Program-made: the position numbers and the translations under genes
The notes under the pieces: model-generated
What the model saw: the letters and a program-made list of their open reading frames with translations, nothing else
Database searches by the model: none
What the model was told of the DNA's origin: nothing
NCBI RefSeq assembly: GCF_008831285.2
Contig: NC_045147.1
Span: 14,362,854-14,426,853 of the forward strand
DNA from: Nymphaea colorata
Lineage: Eukaryota; Streptophyta; Magnoliopsida; Nymphaeales; Nymphaeaceae
Direction: 5' to 3'
Length of the DNA stretch: 64,000 nt
Shown: piece by piece, positions 48,524 to 60,928 of the stretch
How positions within the stretch are numbered: position 1 is the first letter of the stretch
How the letters are laid out: every line of letters starts with the position of its first letter

Positions 48524-51500
48524 TGCGAACGAGAAGCAAAGCAAACACCCCGCAGGAACAACCTTCCGGTAAGCGGCTCGCTCTCATTGGCATTCCAAAC
48601 ACAACTGAACCTTCACACTAGATTTCCATCATCTTTTTCGTCTTCCAAGTTATGGCTTCTTAATTCACTCCGAATCTCAACGAAAGTTGGGGATTTTAGA
48701 TTGTTCTTGGCTACTTATTTTGCGATGGTCCTTGGCCAGAATGCCCAAATACAAGACGTCAAGCGGAGTCATGGTGTGGGGATGGATTTCGTGATGCTTA
48801 AAAATCCATTCGGCGTGAAAAACTCATTTCTGACTTGTTTTTCTTTACACATTTTGTTGGCTTTGGTATGATGGTAGGTGATGAAGAGAACGTTGGTGGG
48901 GGAAATGATTCTCAAGGAGGGAGAAACCTGAAACCATCAAAGACAGAAGGTGGATTGTTGGCTATAGTTACCATGTAAAATTTTCCTTTTTGTTTCGGCA
49001 AATTACATGCTGGAACTTCAAGACTATAATCTGCTGAAACATCCAACTTAAAATTATAAAAATAAGATAAAAGAAGAGGTTGGTTATGGGTTAGAAACTT
49101 AGAGCTGTAAGCATTTGACAAGTTACTGATCTCAGGCTATCCGGGTGTTAAACCGAAGGAGGCAGTTGCAAAATTGTCGGCTCAAGGTGGTAAAGTATCG
49201 GCGAAGAAGAGAGGGAAGCGTGGTGATGGTGAATGCCTCAATGTGGTCAGTCTATCTGCATGTTTGATTGTTATGCCTCTACTTCTGTTGCTTATCTATT
49301 TGGTACGATTCCGTTGCAGTTGGGGAAGAAGCAAAAGTCCGTTAACAAGGTCGACGGTTCTGTTGATGGCTGGTCTGCTGCATCTTCCAAGAGGGTTTCC
49401 GAAGATTTTGCTAAGATGGACGAAGAAACAGAGGAAAACAAGCGAGAAGATGGAGAGGGAGCTGCTGCATGCGATTCTAAAAGTATACGTCATGAACAGC
49501 TCATAAAGAATGGGCTTAGTAGTGCTTCTCATGGAGGAGGTTCGGATTCTGATGAGCTGGATTGGGAAGAAGGCAGTGTTTCCTATTCAGGTTCAAGACG
49601 CACTGAAGTCACTGATCATTTAAGGAAGAATGTCACGGTTGAATTCTCAACGCCATCGTCTTCTAAAAAACAGCCACGAAGGGCCTCAGCAAAAGAGAAG
49701 GTTTGTTTGAGTACCTTGCCTCCCAGCCTTGTCTTGTTAAGTTGCTTATTAGTTCACATTTTGTCATTCCAGTCAGAATATGATAATTCATTCATTTACA
49801 GGAATTAGCTGAGCTTGTCCACAAGGTTCATTTGCTTTGCTTGCTTGCACGAGGAAGGTTAGTTGATGCTGCTTGCGATGATCCTCTGATTCAGGTTGTT
49901 TCTTCCATCTATCATGGAGGCTGCATTAAACTCCTTTTTTGTCTCTATAGCTTTGTGCACGTTATTGTCATTTATACAGTAGTAGTTTTTTTAGAGAAGC
50001 TGAAGAGGGAAAGATCTAAATGCATTTCAGGTTGGAAGTCTAAATGCAAATTGAGTAGTTTACAGTTTGAGCAGCAGACTTATTTTGTATATGCTAGTTT
50101 TGCCATCTTAACAAATGGATTTTTTAGGAGGTTCCATCCACATCACTGCACAAAAACAGTTTTTCACTGTTTCATCTGGAGCTGGTATTCTCTAATAATT
50201 TATAATGTTCCTCACATGAGATAACATGTACCTCGAATCTCTTGCAGACCAAAAGCACTAATAAAAAGTATCATGCTATTGTTAACAAGTTAGGGTTGAT
50301 TATGCAATTAATAAAGGAAATTTATATTGGCTTTGCTCAAGATAAACCCTAGATGTATGATGAGTTATTTGGCATATTCTTGTATCAGCAAATGCTGGTT
50401 TTTGGCTCATCCGTCGATTATAGGTGAAGAAAGCTCCACGAGATGCCATGTTTATTATCTACATAAAATGTGGAAAGAAAAAGGGAAAAAATGGAGGCCT
50501 TTTCTTGGAGACTCCACCAGAGATTTCCTAAAGCTATGGTGAAAAGATTCTGAAATTTCGTTGGCAGTAGACACTTGTTTTTCCTTTAATGCTTTCTCTC
50601 CATTAATTTAATGATGCAACTTTATTGCAGGGTGATCAACTTCACATGATATATCTTTGTTGACTAATGTGAACAATCATTAAATTGATATCTCTGGCAA
50701 GATTTCTGAAAAGTGCAGCTATAATCAGATTATTTTTTCTGGCAGGCTTCCTTGTTCTCTCTTTTGCCCCCACACCTACTGAACTTTTCAGAAAAGCAGA
50801 AGCTGACAGCCAATAAGTTGGTTCCTCTTGTTGAATGGGTATGAAATCAAGGATATCCAAATCTAATGTGTTACATGGAGTTATTTATTTCTTTTCATGC
50901 ATGCTTTACTGTGTTGGACTGAAACAGCTTCAACTTGGATGTCTTACAGTTGAGAAACAACTTCCATGTGGACAACCAGAAAACAATTGAGAGACCCTTT
51001 AAGTTAAGCTTATCTTCTGTCATTGAAACTCATGTAGGGAATTCCGAAGAGGTATTACTTTTTCTTTTTTTCCTTTTCCGTCTTGATGTCATGTCATTTT
51101 TCGTCTGGGAATGATTGTGTACCATATGCAAGGTTCAATATGCAAGGTTCACTCGTAAACAGGTGCAGGACATTTGCTTGTCTTCCATATTGTCAGCTCA
51201 TGTAAAACCATGTCATAGGGTTCTGATTTTCTCTAATACTTTGCTATAAGTGTAGAATGTAAATTTAGATAGCTTATTTTATGAATAAGTAAGCACAGAG
51301 TAGGTCTCTTTGTGTTTCATGATTTGTCTATACTATTTGTTTTCTTCTTTCACAGCAGTAGAAATAGATGTTTATGGATTTCTGCTTCTCTTGTGCCAAA
51401 TGTCAAGTGGTTATTTGTTTGTGAAATGTCATGCAATACACTATTTGTATTACATGGTAAAATCGCCGAGTCTTATCTACTCCAGAATCTGTATTCTTTA

Positions 51501-52186
51501 TGACAGGTTTCTTTGTTGGCAGATTGCTGCATTATCTGTGGCACTGTTCAGGGCCCTTGGTTTGACTACTCGGTACTATCATCCATTCATTGGTTTCATC
51601 TCCTTTATTAGTGTTAATTTTTGAACAACATTTTTTTGCTTACTCTATAATTTAATAACTAACGAGATAACCAACTTTTCTTTTGAATTGTTCCTCGAGA
51701 GTTGGAAAGTATTGTGGACTTCATTTACATGAAATCATTCAGATTTTGATATGAAGTTCTAGTAAATACTGGTAACATCATAAAATCTGAGGGCTTCTTT
51801 TAGGATGTGTTTTGGACACTCAGACAGGATGTCGAAAAATGCCCTGTACTTGACTGGGTGTCCCAACCTTTGAAGTGCACAAAAGTCTTAAAATCAGGAA
51901 ATGTGAATTAGTACACTTTTTTCATAACTCATGGTCATATATTGAAACTGAAAAGCGAGACGAAGTGTCATCACAAGCATGTCACAGACACTCTGCCACA
52001 CAAATAGACACTCTTTTATACTAGCATGTGCATGTCTATTGTAGGCATTAATGTTTTGAAAAGCAATCAGGCCTAGTGAAGCATAACCCAGGCTTGAAAG
52101 TGAGGCATAAACCTTGGTCTTTCGGAACAGGGGTGGAGCCCGGGTGCAAAGCCTAAGCCGTATTTTTAAATTAAAAAAATTCAACA

Positions 52187-52248
<62 letters not shown>

Positions 52249-55200
52249 TCACATGCACATGTAGAAACATAAAGTATAGCAGACTTTTTTCTGCTGTTGG
52301 AAAGAAAGAAGGTGAAAAAGGAATAAATAGAAAATTATGGCAGATATACTTAATGCAGCAGAAAATGTGTCTTGTAAAATAACACACAAAAAATAATATT
52401 GCACAAAAAAAATGCACCTTAAGAAACTGCAACAATGTATTTTCCCTTAAAAGAACAAGAGGGAAGAAGGAATTATGAAGTAGAAAAGTGGAACAAGAGA
52501 GAAAAAAATAAGAGGAAGAAGAAGGAGAGAGACACAGAGGTCACCATAGTCCTGCTAAAATCTGGCTGGAATGTTGCCACCTGCTGGAGATAGTTGGTGA
52601 AGCCTTTTCAATGTCGGGGGTGCAGATGCAACCTGACCAGGAAACAGAAGGGGCAGCACTATTTCATTGTGGCTGCCACATTTCTTTAAAAACCTTTTCA
52701 GATTAAATTGGTAGAATAACTGAATTTGGATGTGAAGGGCTTTCACTTCATCTGTACCAACAAAAAATAGCATGCACTTCACACAGGAGGCACATTTTTC
52801 ATTGTAGTTTGCCTCGTAGCATTCTGTAGAGCATATTATTGAACTTCTGGTGCTATTTTCCTGTGCGTGAATTGCCTCAGCATCCACTGCACTATGAGAC
52901 ACAATTTTTGCACTTCATTTCACATTTTGACAGAACTGTTGGAACATCAATTTGCGTTGTTGACCAAAAGAAATTAACAAGGATTTTTAGCAATTTATTT
53001 AAGTTTGCACAGAATGGTGCTATGATGAACTTGTCACAAGCTGGTGGTTTGCTTTGAATATGCTCGACAAGATTGAGTATGATAAGGGCCAAAAGTGCAT
53101 GTAACTGACACCTTCATGTTACATTTCTTAAAATAAGCTCCTATGATGTTGTTCTCCTTTATCTGTTCTGGATGAATTTTAAGCTGTTGCTATAGATCAT
53201 ATGGTCTTTGACTTAAAATATAGTTTTCTCTGACTCATATTTAAATCTTTTTGTTCCTATTGCATATTGTTTTTCATAAACCAAAGAATGAATGTATTTA
53301 CATTTCCTGTTAGGTTCGTCTCGATATTGGATGCTGCACCTCTCAAACCAGATATCGAGGATACTGAAGATCAGGAACTGGAAAAAGTTGGTCAGGATAA
53401 ACTCCGCAGCTCATCTAGAAAGGCGGTGACCAACTTGGGTCAACTCTTCACAGGGGTTCCTCCTTGTGCCTCCACAAGCACGAAAGATCTTAGAAGCAGC
53501 GTTTTAGGAACTTATCAGAGAAGAAAACAACAAAAAAATCCTAATAATGGAAATGACAGTATTCGGCAACTCAAGGAATCATCAAATGCCAGTCAGTTAA
53601 ATACACATTTTAAAGATGATATCATGAAACCACAAATTTGTGACACACATGGCATATCTGTAGCCACCGATTCACATGCTAGTGGGTCGAAAAGGAAAGG
53701 TGACTTGGAATTTGAAATGCAAATAAAAATGGCTGTTTCTGCCACAGCAGCTGCAGTTGAGCAGAATGATCCACACATATGTTCTGAGAATCTTCTCAGT
53801 GACTTGGCACATGTCTCCCCTGATACAAAAGCTAAATGTCAAGAATATCTTAATAACAAGGAAGGTTCCTCTGCTTTCTGGACAAGAAAAATAGGTGCTC
53901 CTTTGTATTGGGCTGAAGTTTACTGTGAGGGTGAGATGTTGACAGGAAAATGGGTGCATGTAGATGCTGCAAATGCCATCATTGATGGGGAAAACAAAGT
54001 TGAAGCTTCTGTTGCTGCATGCAAAAAGATCCTGAGATATGTAGTTGCTTTTGCTGGATTTGGTGCAAAGGATGTTACCCGGAGGTTCGGATTTACATTT
54101 TGTTGACATGTTTATTTTAGCTGCATTACCATGACCTCGCTGTAGGCTTCAAAATTGAGATCCATTTTTTGCTTCTAACATATGCTACACAGTAAACAGT
54201 TGCTTTTGAACTGCGAGTGCACTGGATAATGGTAAAATTTAACTGTTAGCTTTCCTATTGTCGAGCCTATTGAAAAGAAAAATATTGCTGTGGTCCACAC
54301 CAGCAACATAGGACTCCGTACCTTATATTAAGTGTGTGAATCTCTGATTGTATTATGTATTGTCAGGTAAAAAAGGTTAAATTTTAAGGACAAGAAAAGC
54401 ATTTCTTAAGGCAAGAGAAGCTAATTATTGGACTTATAATGAATATGCTTTACATTTTCTCTTTAAAATGATAAGAAAGGAGCAAGTACTTGGATTTCCT
54501 AAAACATGGTTGTTACATTCAGCTATTAACTTGATAAATTCTATAAGGAGATAGCAGCTGGGTTTAAAAAAAAATGATATTGGTGCCTCAAGGTCATAGT
54601 GTATTGCTGATTCCATCTATTATAGTATTTGTTATGACATTTATTGGGGAAAGCAAAACAGTACTCTACTACTCTCAATCGAACACCTGTTGTCTTTAGG
54701 TAGTAGCACATACATTTCAGTTGCATGTAATGATATTTGTAACTTTTGGCTTTCTAGGTATTGTATGAAGTGGTATACCATTGCTTCTAAGCGCATTGAT
54801 GCGAGGTGGTGGAATGCAGTAATGGCACCCTTGAAGGAACTAGAGTCTGGAGAAACTGATGGAATTACAAGACTTGAGGCACTTAAGGTAAGTGTAACTT
54901 CAACCTTGACAAGTAGCTCTCCTTTGAAATAAAATATCCTTTTCCTTTATTACAAATTTACTGATTGTTTTGAGCAACAAGGTTCTACAAGCTTCATTGT
55001 TGTCTTTTCAAATGTACATTGGTAATAAAATATTATCCATCAAAATTTCATATATATGGTGGTTTATTATTTCTTATGACTGCAATTATTAACTAGTTAA
55101 ATTTTAAAAGAGCTGAATATTACTACTTTTTCTTAGTGCACGAAGGTGTCATTTCTATGTGCATTGAACTGCATGAAAACAATCCATCTCTTCCTTCTTT

Positions 55201-56513
55201 AATGATCTCAGTGTGCTCATGCAGAATGGTGTTTCTACCAGGAGCTCCCTTGAAGATATGGAACTTGAAACGAGGGCTTTAACAGAGCCTCTTCCAACTA
55301 ACCAGCAGGTATCATATACTAAATATTGCAATGGTAAATATAGGTGTATAATGCTTCTTTGGCAGATGTAAATATATAATAAGAGGTCTATGTGATGATT
55401 GACTGTCAATGGCTTTTTAGGCTTACAGAAATCATCATCTCTACGCAATTGAAAGATGGTTGACAAAGTATCAGGTTCTTTATCCCAATGGTCCTTTGCT
55501 TGGTTACTGTTCTGGTCATCCTGTGTATCCCCGAAGTTGTGTGCAAACAGTATGCTCAAAACAGAGATGGCTGCAAGAAGGGCTGCAAGTCAAGGAAAAT
55601 GAACTTCCAGCAAAAGTCAGGCACTACAGTTCCCTTAAGTGTGTCTTAACATGTTCAAATTTGAAAAAGAACTATCCTCCACCATCTATTCATTCTAATT
55701 TGATCAATTTCCAGTATGGATCTTTCAGGTGGTGAAACACACTCGAAATGTCTATAGAGTACAAATATTTGAAGATGGTGATGAGCTCAAAGTGAATGAT
55801 AAGAAAGGAACTTTAGAACTCTATGGGAAATGGCAAACTGAATTGTTATGTTTACCTCATGCTACAGATGGTATAGTGCCAAAGGTAATGTTTCTCTTCT
55901 ATACTTAAAGGGTTGGAGTTTCTTCCTGGTTTAGAACTTCTGATGGGGCCTTTTAGTTGATGAGAATTAGACAGTGTTTGTTGTAAGCAAAGATAGAATA
56001 TCCATGCTTCTGCAAAGAGTTGAATATAATGGATTAGCTATTCTGTTGCATGTGGGCATGTGGCGTTGTGAGGGCCCTGAAAAAAGTAAGTGATCAATCT
56101 TTCTAATATTAGATTAGCATCTGGCTTCCTATTTATAAACCTATAGTTGTTTGGCTTGTCAAAAGACTAATGGCCATAGGCCATAGCATAATCTGTTTAA
56201 CAAACTTTAGTATTAATGAATCCAATAAGTAACTACCAGATGTTGATTCAGGATGCAGCATAGGTTGCATATAGGTAATATAAAGGTCAGTTGCCATTCC
56301 TAGTTTGTCCAGTATTTTTCAAAGATAAATTTTGATTTGAAAGCATCGGTGTTCTTGTGCCTCTTAGAAAATCCTCCTCTTGTGTCATTTCCTAGTACAT
56401 TTACATTTGCTTCTATGAACAGCTGAAGGAGGTCCTTATCATATTAATTACCCTATTATACCAATGGTTAGTAATTTGGTCTGAACTCTGGCATTAATAA
56501 ATGACTACCTATC

Positions 56514-56548
<35 letters not shown>

Positions 56549-58098
56549 CATGTACATACATGCGTGTGTACGTACATATGTATATTTGCTACAATTGTAT
56601 ACAATTTAGTTTGTTTGATTATTAGCTAACAATTGAGATGGGTTCTACTGGGATGTTTCAGTGATGATTAGCTTTGAATCACCAGAATCTATCGTGTCAA
56701 GGCTGAAAATGCAAGAGTTTCTAGCCTCAAAACATATTTTTTGGGTAAAAACCACAAAAAACGATGATTGATAGGATTTTGTTTGTACTGAATGCATCCA
56801 CGTTGTCAGATCAGGTCAAAACAATACGTATGAGCTCAGCCTCAAACTTGAAGATCTCGGATCCAAACCTATAAATATGTGGATGCAGCTCTTGTTGACC
56901 ATTGAGCAAACATTCCTTTACCATGGATGTGCAAGAATGAATCTGAACCTATTACCTCTTGCAGATTTTAGAACTTTCTTCAGTCTATGATATGTCTGTG
57001 TGATGGATATGAATTTATATTTAAAATTTTATTTGCTTATTTTATAAGGTCTTGTGTTGTTGTTATTGTTTTTTTATGTGCGTGGGCTATTATCACCATT
57101 CTTCCACTATGGCATGGGTAGTTTACGGGGTTGCTAAGGATTTTTTCCAAACATGTACAACCTGTTTGTCATCAAACCTGAACACTTGATATCCTTGGAG
57201 ATCCCTAAGACATGGTTAATTTGTGAGCTCATGCACCTTTGTTTCCTTGTGTTATGTCAGCAGACAGAATGACAATGCGAGAAGTTCTTCTATTTCTCAT
57301 CTTGTGTCTTTCTGTGTCCTGTTATCTTGATTTTGATGAAGTGTCTTTTCTTCTGAAGAATGACCGTGGCCAAGTAGAAGTGTGGTCTGAAAAGTGTCTC
57401 CCACCTGGAACAGTACATCTAAGGTTGCCTAGGCTGGAACCTGTTGCAAGAAGACTGGGAGTCGATTTTGCCCCTGCCATGGTTGGCTTTGAGTTCCGGA
57501 ATGGTCAATCTGTTCCCCTTTTTGAAGGGATAGTTGTGTGTCAAGAATTCAGAGAAGCTATCTTGGAGGTGAAATTTTTTCTGCTACTAAACAGCAGCAA
57601 TTCAGTACTTGTCATACTTTCAGAAATAAGTCTCTTCCTACCTCACTTTTTGAAGAAATGGCACATTATTTTTACTTCATAAAAGGGATTGCCTTTTGAT
57701 AGGGTAAATCTTGTTTACAGGCATATGCTGAGGAGGAGGAGAGAAGGGCAGCTCAAGAAAAGTTAAGGAATGAAGTCCTTGCCATTTCCAGGTGGACTCA
57801 ACTTCTTTCTTCCATAATAACCAGGCAAAGATTGAAAAACTCATACGAGACCCCATCTGCAAATCCAATTTCTCATATACCCAGTGATCAGGGTGTTGGC
57901 TTAGAGAAAGAAAAGATAAAGTTGGATTCACACAGTCCCGTGTGCAATCAGGGAGATAAATTCACTGCTTTGTCTGTCGCTGCAAACAACCATCATGAAC
58001 ATGTGTTCCCAGCTGAAAACCAAAGCTTTGATGAAGCAAGCTCTCTGCGAACAAAGCGTTGCCCATGTGGTTTTTCTATCCAGGTAGAAGAGATGTAA
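48524..58098 (+). CDS. RAD4: XPC/RAD4 DNA-damage recognition protein, 15 exons, about 950 aa
   Basis: Exons: 48524-48568, 48889(uncertain)-48949, 49136-49242, 49320-49700, 49802-49894, 50746-50838, 50950-51051, 51523-51572, 53314-54084, 54758-54887, 55225-55308, 55421-55615, 55729-55884, 57359-57568, 57721-58098. XPC finds helix-distorting lesions and starts global-genome nucleotide excision repair, with RAD23 and centrin. Visible in order: MRTRSK start, acidic/basic low-complexity N-terminus, transglutaminase-like domain (about 300-615, with LTTRFVSILDAAPLKPD and PLYWAEVYCEGEMLTGKWVH, broken by a 130-residue insert in exon 9), BHD1 (TEPLPTNQQAYRNHHLYAIE), BHD2 (KHTRNVYRVQIF), BHD3 (GQVEVWSEKCLPPGTVHLRL to VGFEFRNG). 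It ends CPCGFSIQVEEM, as in plant RAD4. The start is uncertain (see findings); an in-frame ATG at 48868 is the alternative. Confidence 0.88.
51573..53313 (+). other. XPC intron 8 (1.7 kb)
   Basis: Lies within the Arg codon of TTRFVS. It carries a 62-base AT microsatellite (52187-52249), an A/G-rich stretch (52440-52545) and a 115-codon open frame on the minus strand (52555-52902) that shows no family motif. It is probably built from old insertions. Confidence 0.7.
52187..52249. repeat. Long (TA)n microsatellite with two GT interruptions
   Basis: AT dinucleotides for about 62 bases broken only by GTAT at two places. It lies in XPC intron 8. Confidence 0.9.
55885..57358 (+). other. XPC intron 13 (1.5 kb)
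   Basis: Between BHD2 and BHD3. Contains a compound (GT)n-(ATGT)n microsatellite and no coding content. The acceptor is TTCTGAAG|AATGAC; it was chosen because it restores the NxRGQVxVWSEKCLPPGT block of the family. Confidence 0.75.
56513..56583. repeat. Compound (GT)n(ATGT)n(ACGT) microsatellite
   Basis: GT run, then TATG units, then alternating ACATAC/GTACGTAC pieces that are partly self-complementary. In XPC intron 13. Confidence 0.85.
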
Positions 58099-59133
58099 TG
58101 TGCAGTTGTAATATTCTTGCTGTTAGTCTGTTTACTGCTGCTGACATATTAGGTTCTATGATGGGAAAGCCTATCAGGCAATTTGGGAAGCCTGGATTGG
58201 TGTTGGCATGTAATCAGCTGCTCCGCTCCTAGTAATAGCACTGAAGATCCATTTTGTGAAAGAACGTCAGGCTTTTCCTCTCTCTTTTTTTGGTTCTCTT
58301 TCTTCTTTTAAAGACAAAGGACGTGAACTATTACTGTAATTATAGTGATAATTCTCAAAGGCTTATATATGAAATATAGCAGGAGTTGTATCCATGAAAA
58401 GGGACAAACAAATGTTTAACTTTTTTTTGTTTTTTCTGTCATGAAGCTGATGAGGCAAATACGAAGCCATGAGGCTTTACTGTATTCGGTGTATCAAAAT
58501 ACTGAAAGTGAGGTGCACTTGCGTGTAAATCAAATTGTCGGGCATTAGATTAGCTTTTTTTCATAGAATTAATCAGAAATACAACTACTGTGCCTATGTG
58601 CTCCAAAGATTAGCATAGTTCTCTCAGGGATCATCTGATTACCTCGGGTCCGAGCTCATGCGTCGGATCTGATGCTGTGCCCGCATCAAATTCCATATTT
58701 CTCTCAGATTGCTGATTTTAGAACCGCCACTCGGGATTCCTTTTATCCACCAAGGCCACACACACACACACACACACATAGAGAGAGAGAGGGAGAGAGA
58801 GGGAGAGAAGTGTTATAGGGTCGTGGATTTACATATTCTTGTTTCAAATCCATAATTTACATATTCTTGTTGTAAGCTATGTTTCTTTCGGATAAGAGAC
58901 TTGTGTTCTTAGAGGAAAAACCTGCTCCCCACTTGTACCGTGTGTTCCATGTCTCTTTTCCTTTACCATTTTTGTACTGTGGGAAAGATGATGAAACAAG
59001 GACTATGGAATCATTCCCATTTACCGGCACGTTTCACATCGGATCAACGTTCAGCCACACATCGAAACGGAATAGAACATCCGTTTAAGCTAAAAGAAAC
59101 CTCTCTTGGCTCTCCTGTTTCTAGTTTCTACTG
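58099..59133. other. Spacer between XPC and STN1
   Basis: XPC 3' UTR (first 250 bases or so) and the STN1 upstream region. It includes a (CA)n(GA)n compound microsatellite. No gene seen. Confidence 0.55.
58756..58808. repeat. Compound (CA)n(GA)n microsatellite
   Basis: CA run followed by GA with GGGA interruptions, about 380 bases upstream of the STN1 TATA box. Confidence 0.85.
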
Positions 59134-59140
59134 TATAAAT
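59134..59140 (+). promoter_or_regulatory. TATA box of STN1
   Basis: TATAAAT at 59134-59140, 46 bases before the ATG at 59186. This predicts a start site near 59165 and a very short 5' UTR of about 20 bases. Confidence 0.55.
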
Positions 59141-59185
59141 TTTTCTGCTTCTGCTCTCTCTCCCGCTCTCACATAGAAAAAGCGC

Positions 59186-59695
59186 ATGGACCCCCTGGCC
59201 CGCACCTTCGTCAAGCTCCTGGCTTTCGACTTCCTCTCCCTAAGGTACCAACCCCATCCCCACGGCTTCTGCTCCTCGGGGCCGACCTTCTCGAGGAAAG
59301 GGAGGTCCATCTTCAGGGCGGAGGCGGTTGGAGTGGTGGTGGAAAGGGAGAGGAAGGAGGGCTTCCTCCGCTTCCTCGTGGACGACGGCACCGGCTGCAT
59401 CCCCTGCATCCTCTGGCTCAACCACCTCTCCCCCTCCAACCGCAGCTCCTACCTCGCCAGGAGGAACCCCTCCGACCTCGAGCTCGCCGCCAAGCACGCG
59501 GCTGACCAGGCAGAAGGGGTTCAGCTCGGCAGGCTCGCCCGGGTTCGCGGGCGCGTCACTCACTTCAGAGGCTCCCTGCAAATCACCGTCTCATGCGTCA
59601 CCATCGAGAGGGACCCCAACGCGGAGATCCTCCACTGGCTGGACTGCATCCGCTTGGCCACCCAATGCTACGACCAACCCCCTCCTCGCCGATAG
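59186..59695 (+). CDS. STN1: CST complex subunit STN1, telomere capping, 169 aa
   Basis: Intronless ORF ending TAG at 59695. STN1 binds CTC1 and TEN1 to form the CST complex, which protects telomere ends and helps fill in the C-strand. The protein is essentially one OB-fold. It begins MDPLARTFVKLLAFDFLSL, followed by strand-rich segments (AEAVGVVVERE, FLRFLVDDGTGCIPCILWLN) with the DDGTG signature. It then shows LARVRGRVTHFRGSLQITVS and the end ERDPNAEILHWLDCIRLATQCY. Length and these blocks match plant STN1 (Arabidopsis At1g07130, about 160 aa), which lacks the winged-helix half of animal STN1. The codon use is extremely GC-rich, unlike XPC next door. The ATG is the first in frame and closely follows a TATA box. 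Confidence 0.93.
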   Translation: MDPLARTFVKLLAFDFLSLRYQPHPHGFCSSGPTFSRKGRSIFRAEAVGVVVERERKEGFLRFLVDDGTGCIPCILWLNHLSPSNRSSYLARRNPSDLELAAKHAADQAEGVQLGRLARVRGRVTHFRGSLQITVSCVTIERDPNAEILHWLDCIRLATQCYDQPPPRR

Positions 59696-59716
59696 CCCCC
59701 ACTGCTTGCTTCAATG

Positions 59717-59720
59717 CGTA

Positions 59721-59756
<36 letters not shown>
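59717..59756. repeat. (CT)n run after STN1
   Basis: CT dinucleotides with one CTGT interruption, 22 bases after the stop codon, so probably in the 3' UTR. Confidence 0.85.
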
Positions 59757-60216
59757 AACAATCTTGTATGAAAATGGGCTCTCAGAAAGGCCCCAACTTG
59801 CTCACGCATAGAAGAAATTCGTGATTCAAGATTATCCTCGATGACTGTCTCCTAAGAGGCCCATGTAGTAATCAAGCAGTGGATACTCCATCTCTTCCCG
59901 TCACTAAACCAGTCAATGTAGAGTTGTCCAAACAAAAGAAACGCTTTCAGAAGAGAAGACAACCGCCAAAAACAGAGCAGCACTTCCAGAAGATGATGAC
60001 CTTTTTTTTCCCCCTCTTTGGGTGGTTCTCGCTCTTATTTATTCCATAGCAAAATTGATTGCTTAAAACTCTGCAGCTTCTTCAAGTATATCTGTTTCCT
60101 GGCTGAAAGTGATCATTTCTACCGCTGCTTTCATGTTCTGACGGTGGGAGCAGAGCAGAGCGATCAGTGAATTCCTCCATCTTTGAAAGATTTGGTGCAA
60201 TTTCCACCCGTAAATG

Positions 60217-60273
60217 TTCCTTTTGTTAAGCATAATTCCTTTTGTTAAGCATAATTCCTTTTGTTAAGCATAA
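60217..60273. repeat. 19-bp perfect tandem triplication
   Basis: TTCCTTTTGTTAAGCATAA occurs three times head to tail with no mismatch. Confidence 0.95.
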
Positions 60274-60776
60274 CAAGCAATCCCTTCTATGTAACGTGGA
60301 GAAAATAGTCGTGTTAAGCTGTTATACCAAAGGAGCAAGTCCTTCCTGGGAATCTCGTCCAGTTGTTGATGAATCCTTTTCATATTTCTTTATGTACACA
60401 TGGTTACTTTGCACCTTCTTATCCGGTTCCACAGGGACGGAAGATCTGTGAGTAGTTTTTTAGCGGAAAGTGACGAAAATTTTAGCTTCACAAATTAAAT
60501 TGGAAATTGCCAAGAACTGAACTTAAAATACCAGTTTCAACTATGAGAAGGATGCTTGAGGATTACGCATTCCAATAGAATGTAAATTTATTTCAGAGAA
60601 ACAGATTTCTCTGGTCCATCCAGTTTGTCTTTGTTTCTGAAAGAAATAATAGGGAGCCACGCCAAGACAGCCCGGATTCCATCTTTGTCTGCGGCTATGA
60701 TCAGAGCCAAGTGAAGCAAAGTAGCATGTGGTATTTAGTTTTCTCTGTTAGAAATGCAGACGGTTTCTTTTTGTAG

Positions 60777-60928
60777 GCTGGGTGCAGTCAAGTCCATGTC
60801 AGGATGGATGACAAATAATGGAAGCCCTCTAGCAAAAGATCATAACTGGAATGGACAGAACCAATACAGTTGTAAAAGAACCCTCACCGATGGATCTGAT
60901 TACCAAAATGAAAAGCCTTCTGGTAGAG
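60777..60928 (+). other. Exon-like segment, identity unknown
   Basis: An open stretch of 152 bases bounded by a good acceptor (TTTCTTTTTGTAG|G) and donor (TAGAG|GTAAAC). It reads, in the open frame, GAVKSMSGWMTNNGSPL and later RTLTDGSDYQNEKPSGRG. I do not recognise the family and found no partner exons. It could be an exon of an unannotated gene, a gene remnant or chance. Confidence 0.3.

Noticed and set aside
48230-48871. 213-codon + strand open frame over XPC exon 1
   Set aside because: It runs through the XPC donor and intron 1 and has no family content outside the 15 XPC codons it shares in frame.
52555-52902. 115-codon minus-strand open frame in XPC intron 8
   Set aside because: No recognisable domain, no splice or promoter support; likely chance or old insert.
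9384-58808. Simple dinucleotide tracts as possible CRISPR-like arrays
   Set aside because: They are ordinary eukaryotic microsatellites without spacers; a CRISPR array is not expected or seen.
59240-59771. Other-frame and minus-strand open frames over STN1
   Set aside because: High GC removes stop codons in all frames. Only the frame from 59186 has the OB-fold and family blocks.
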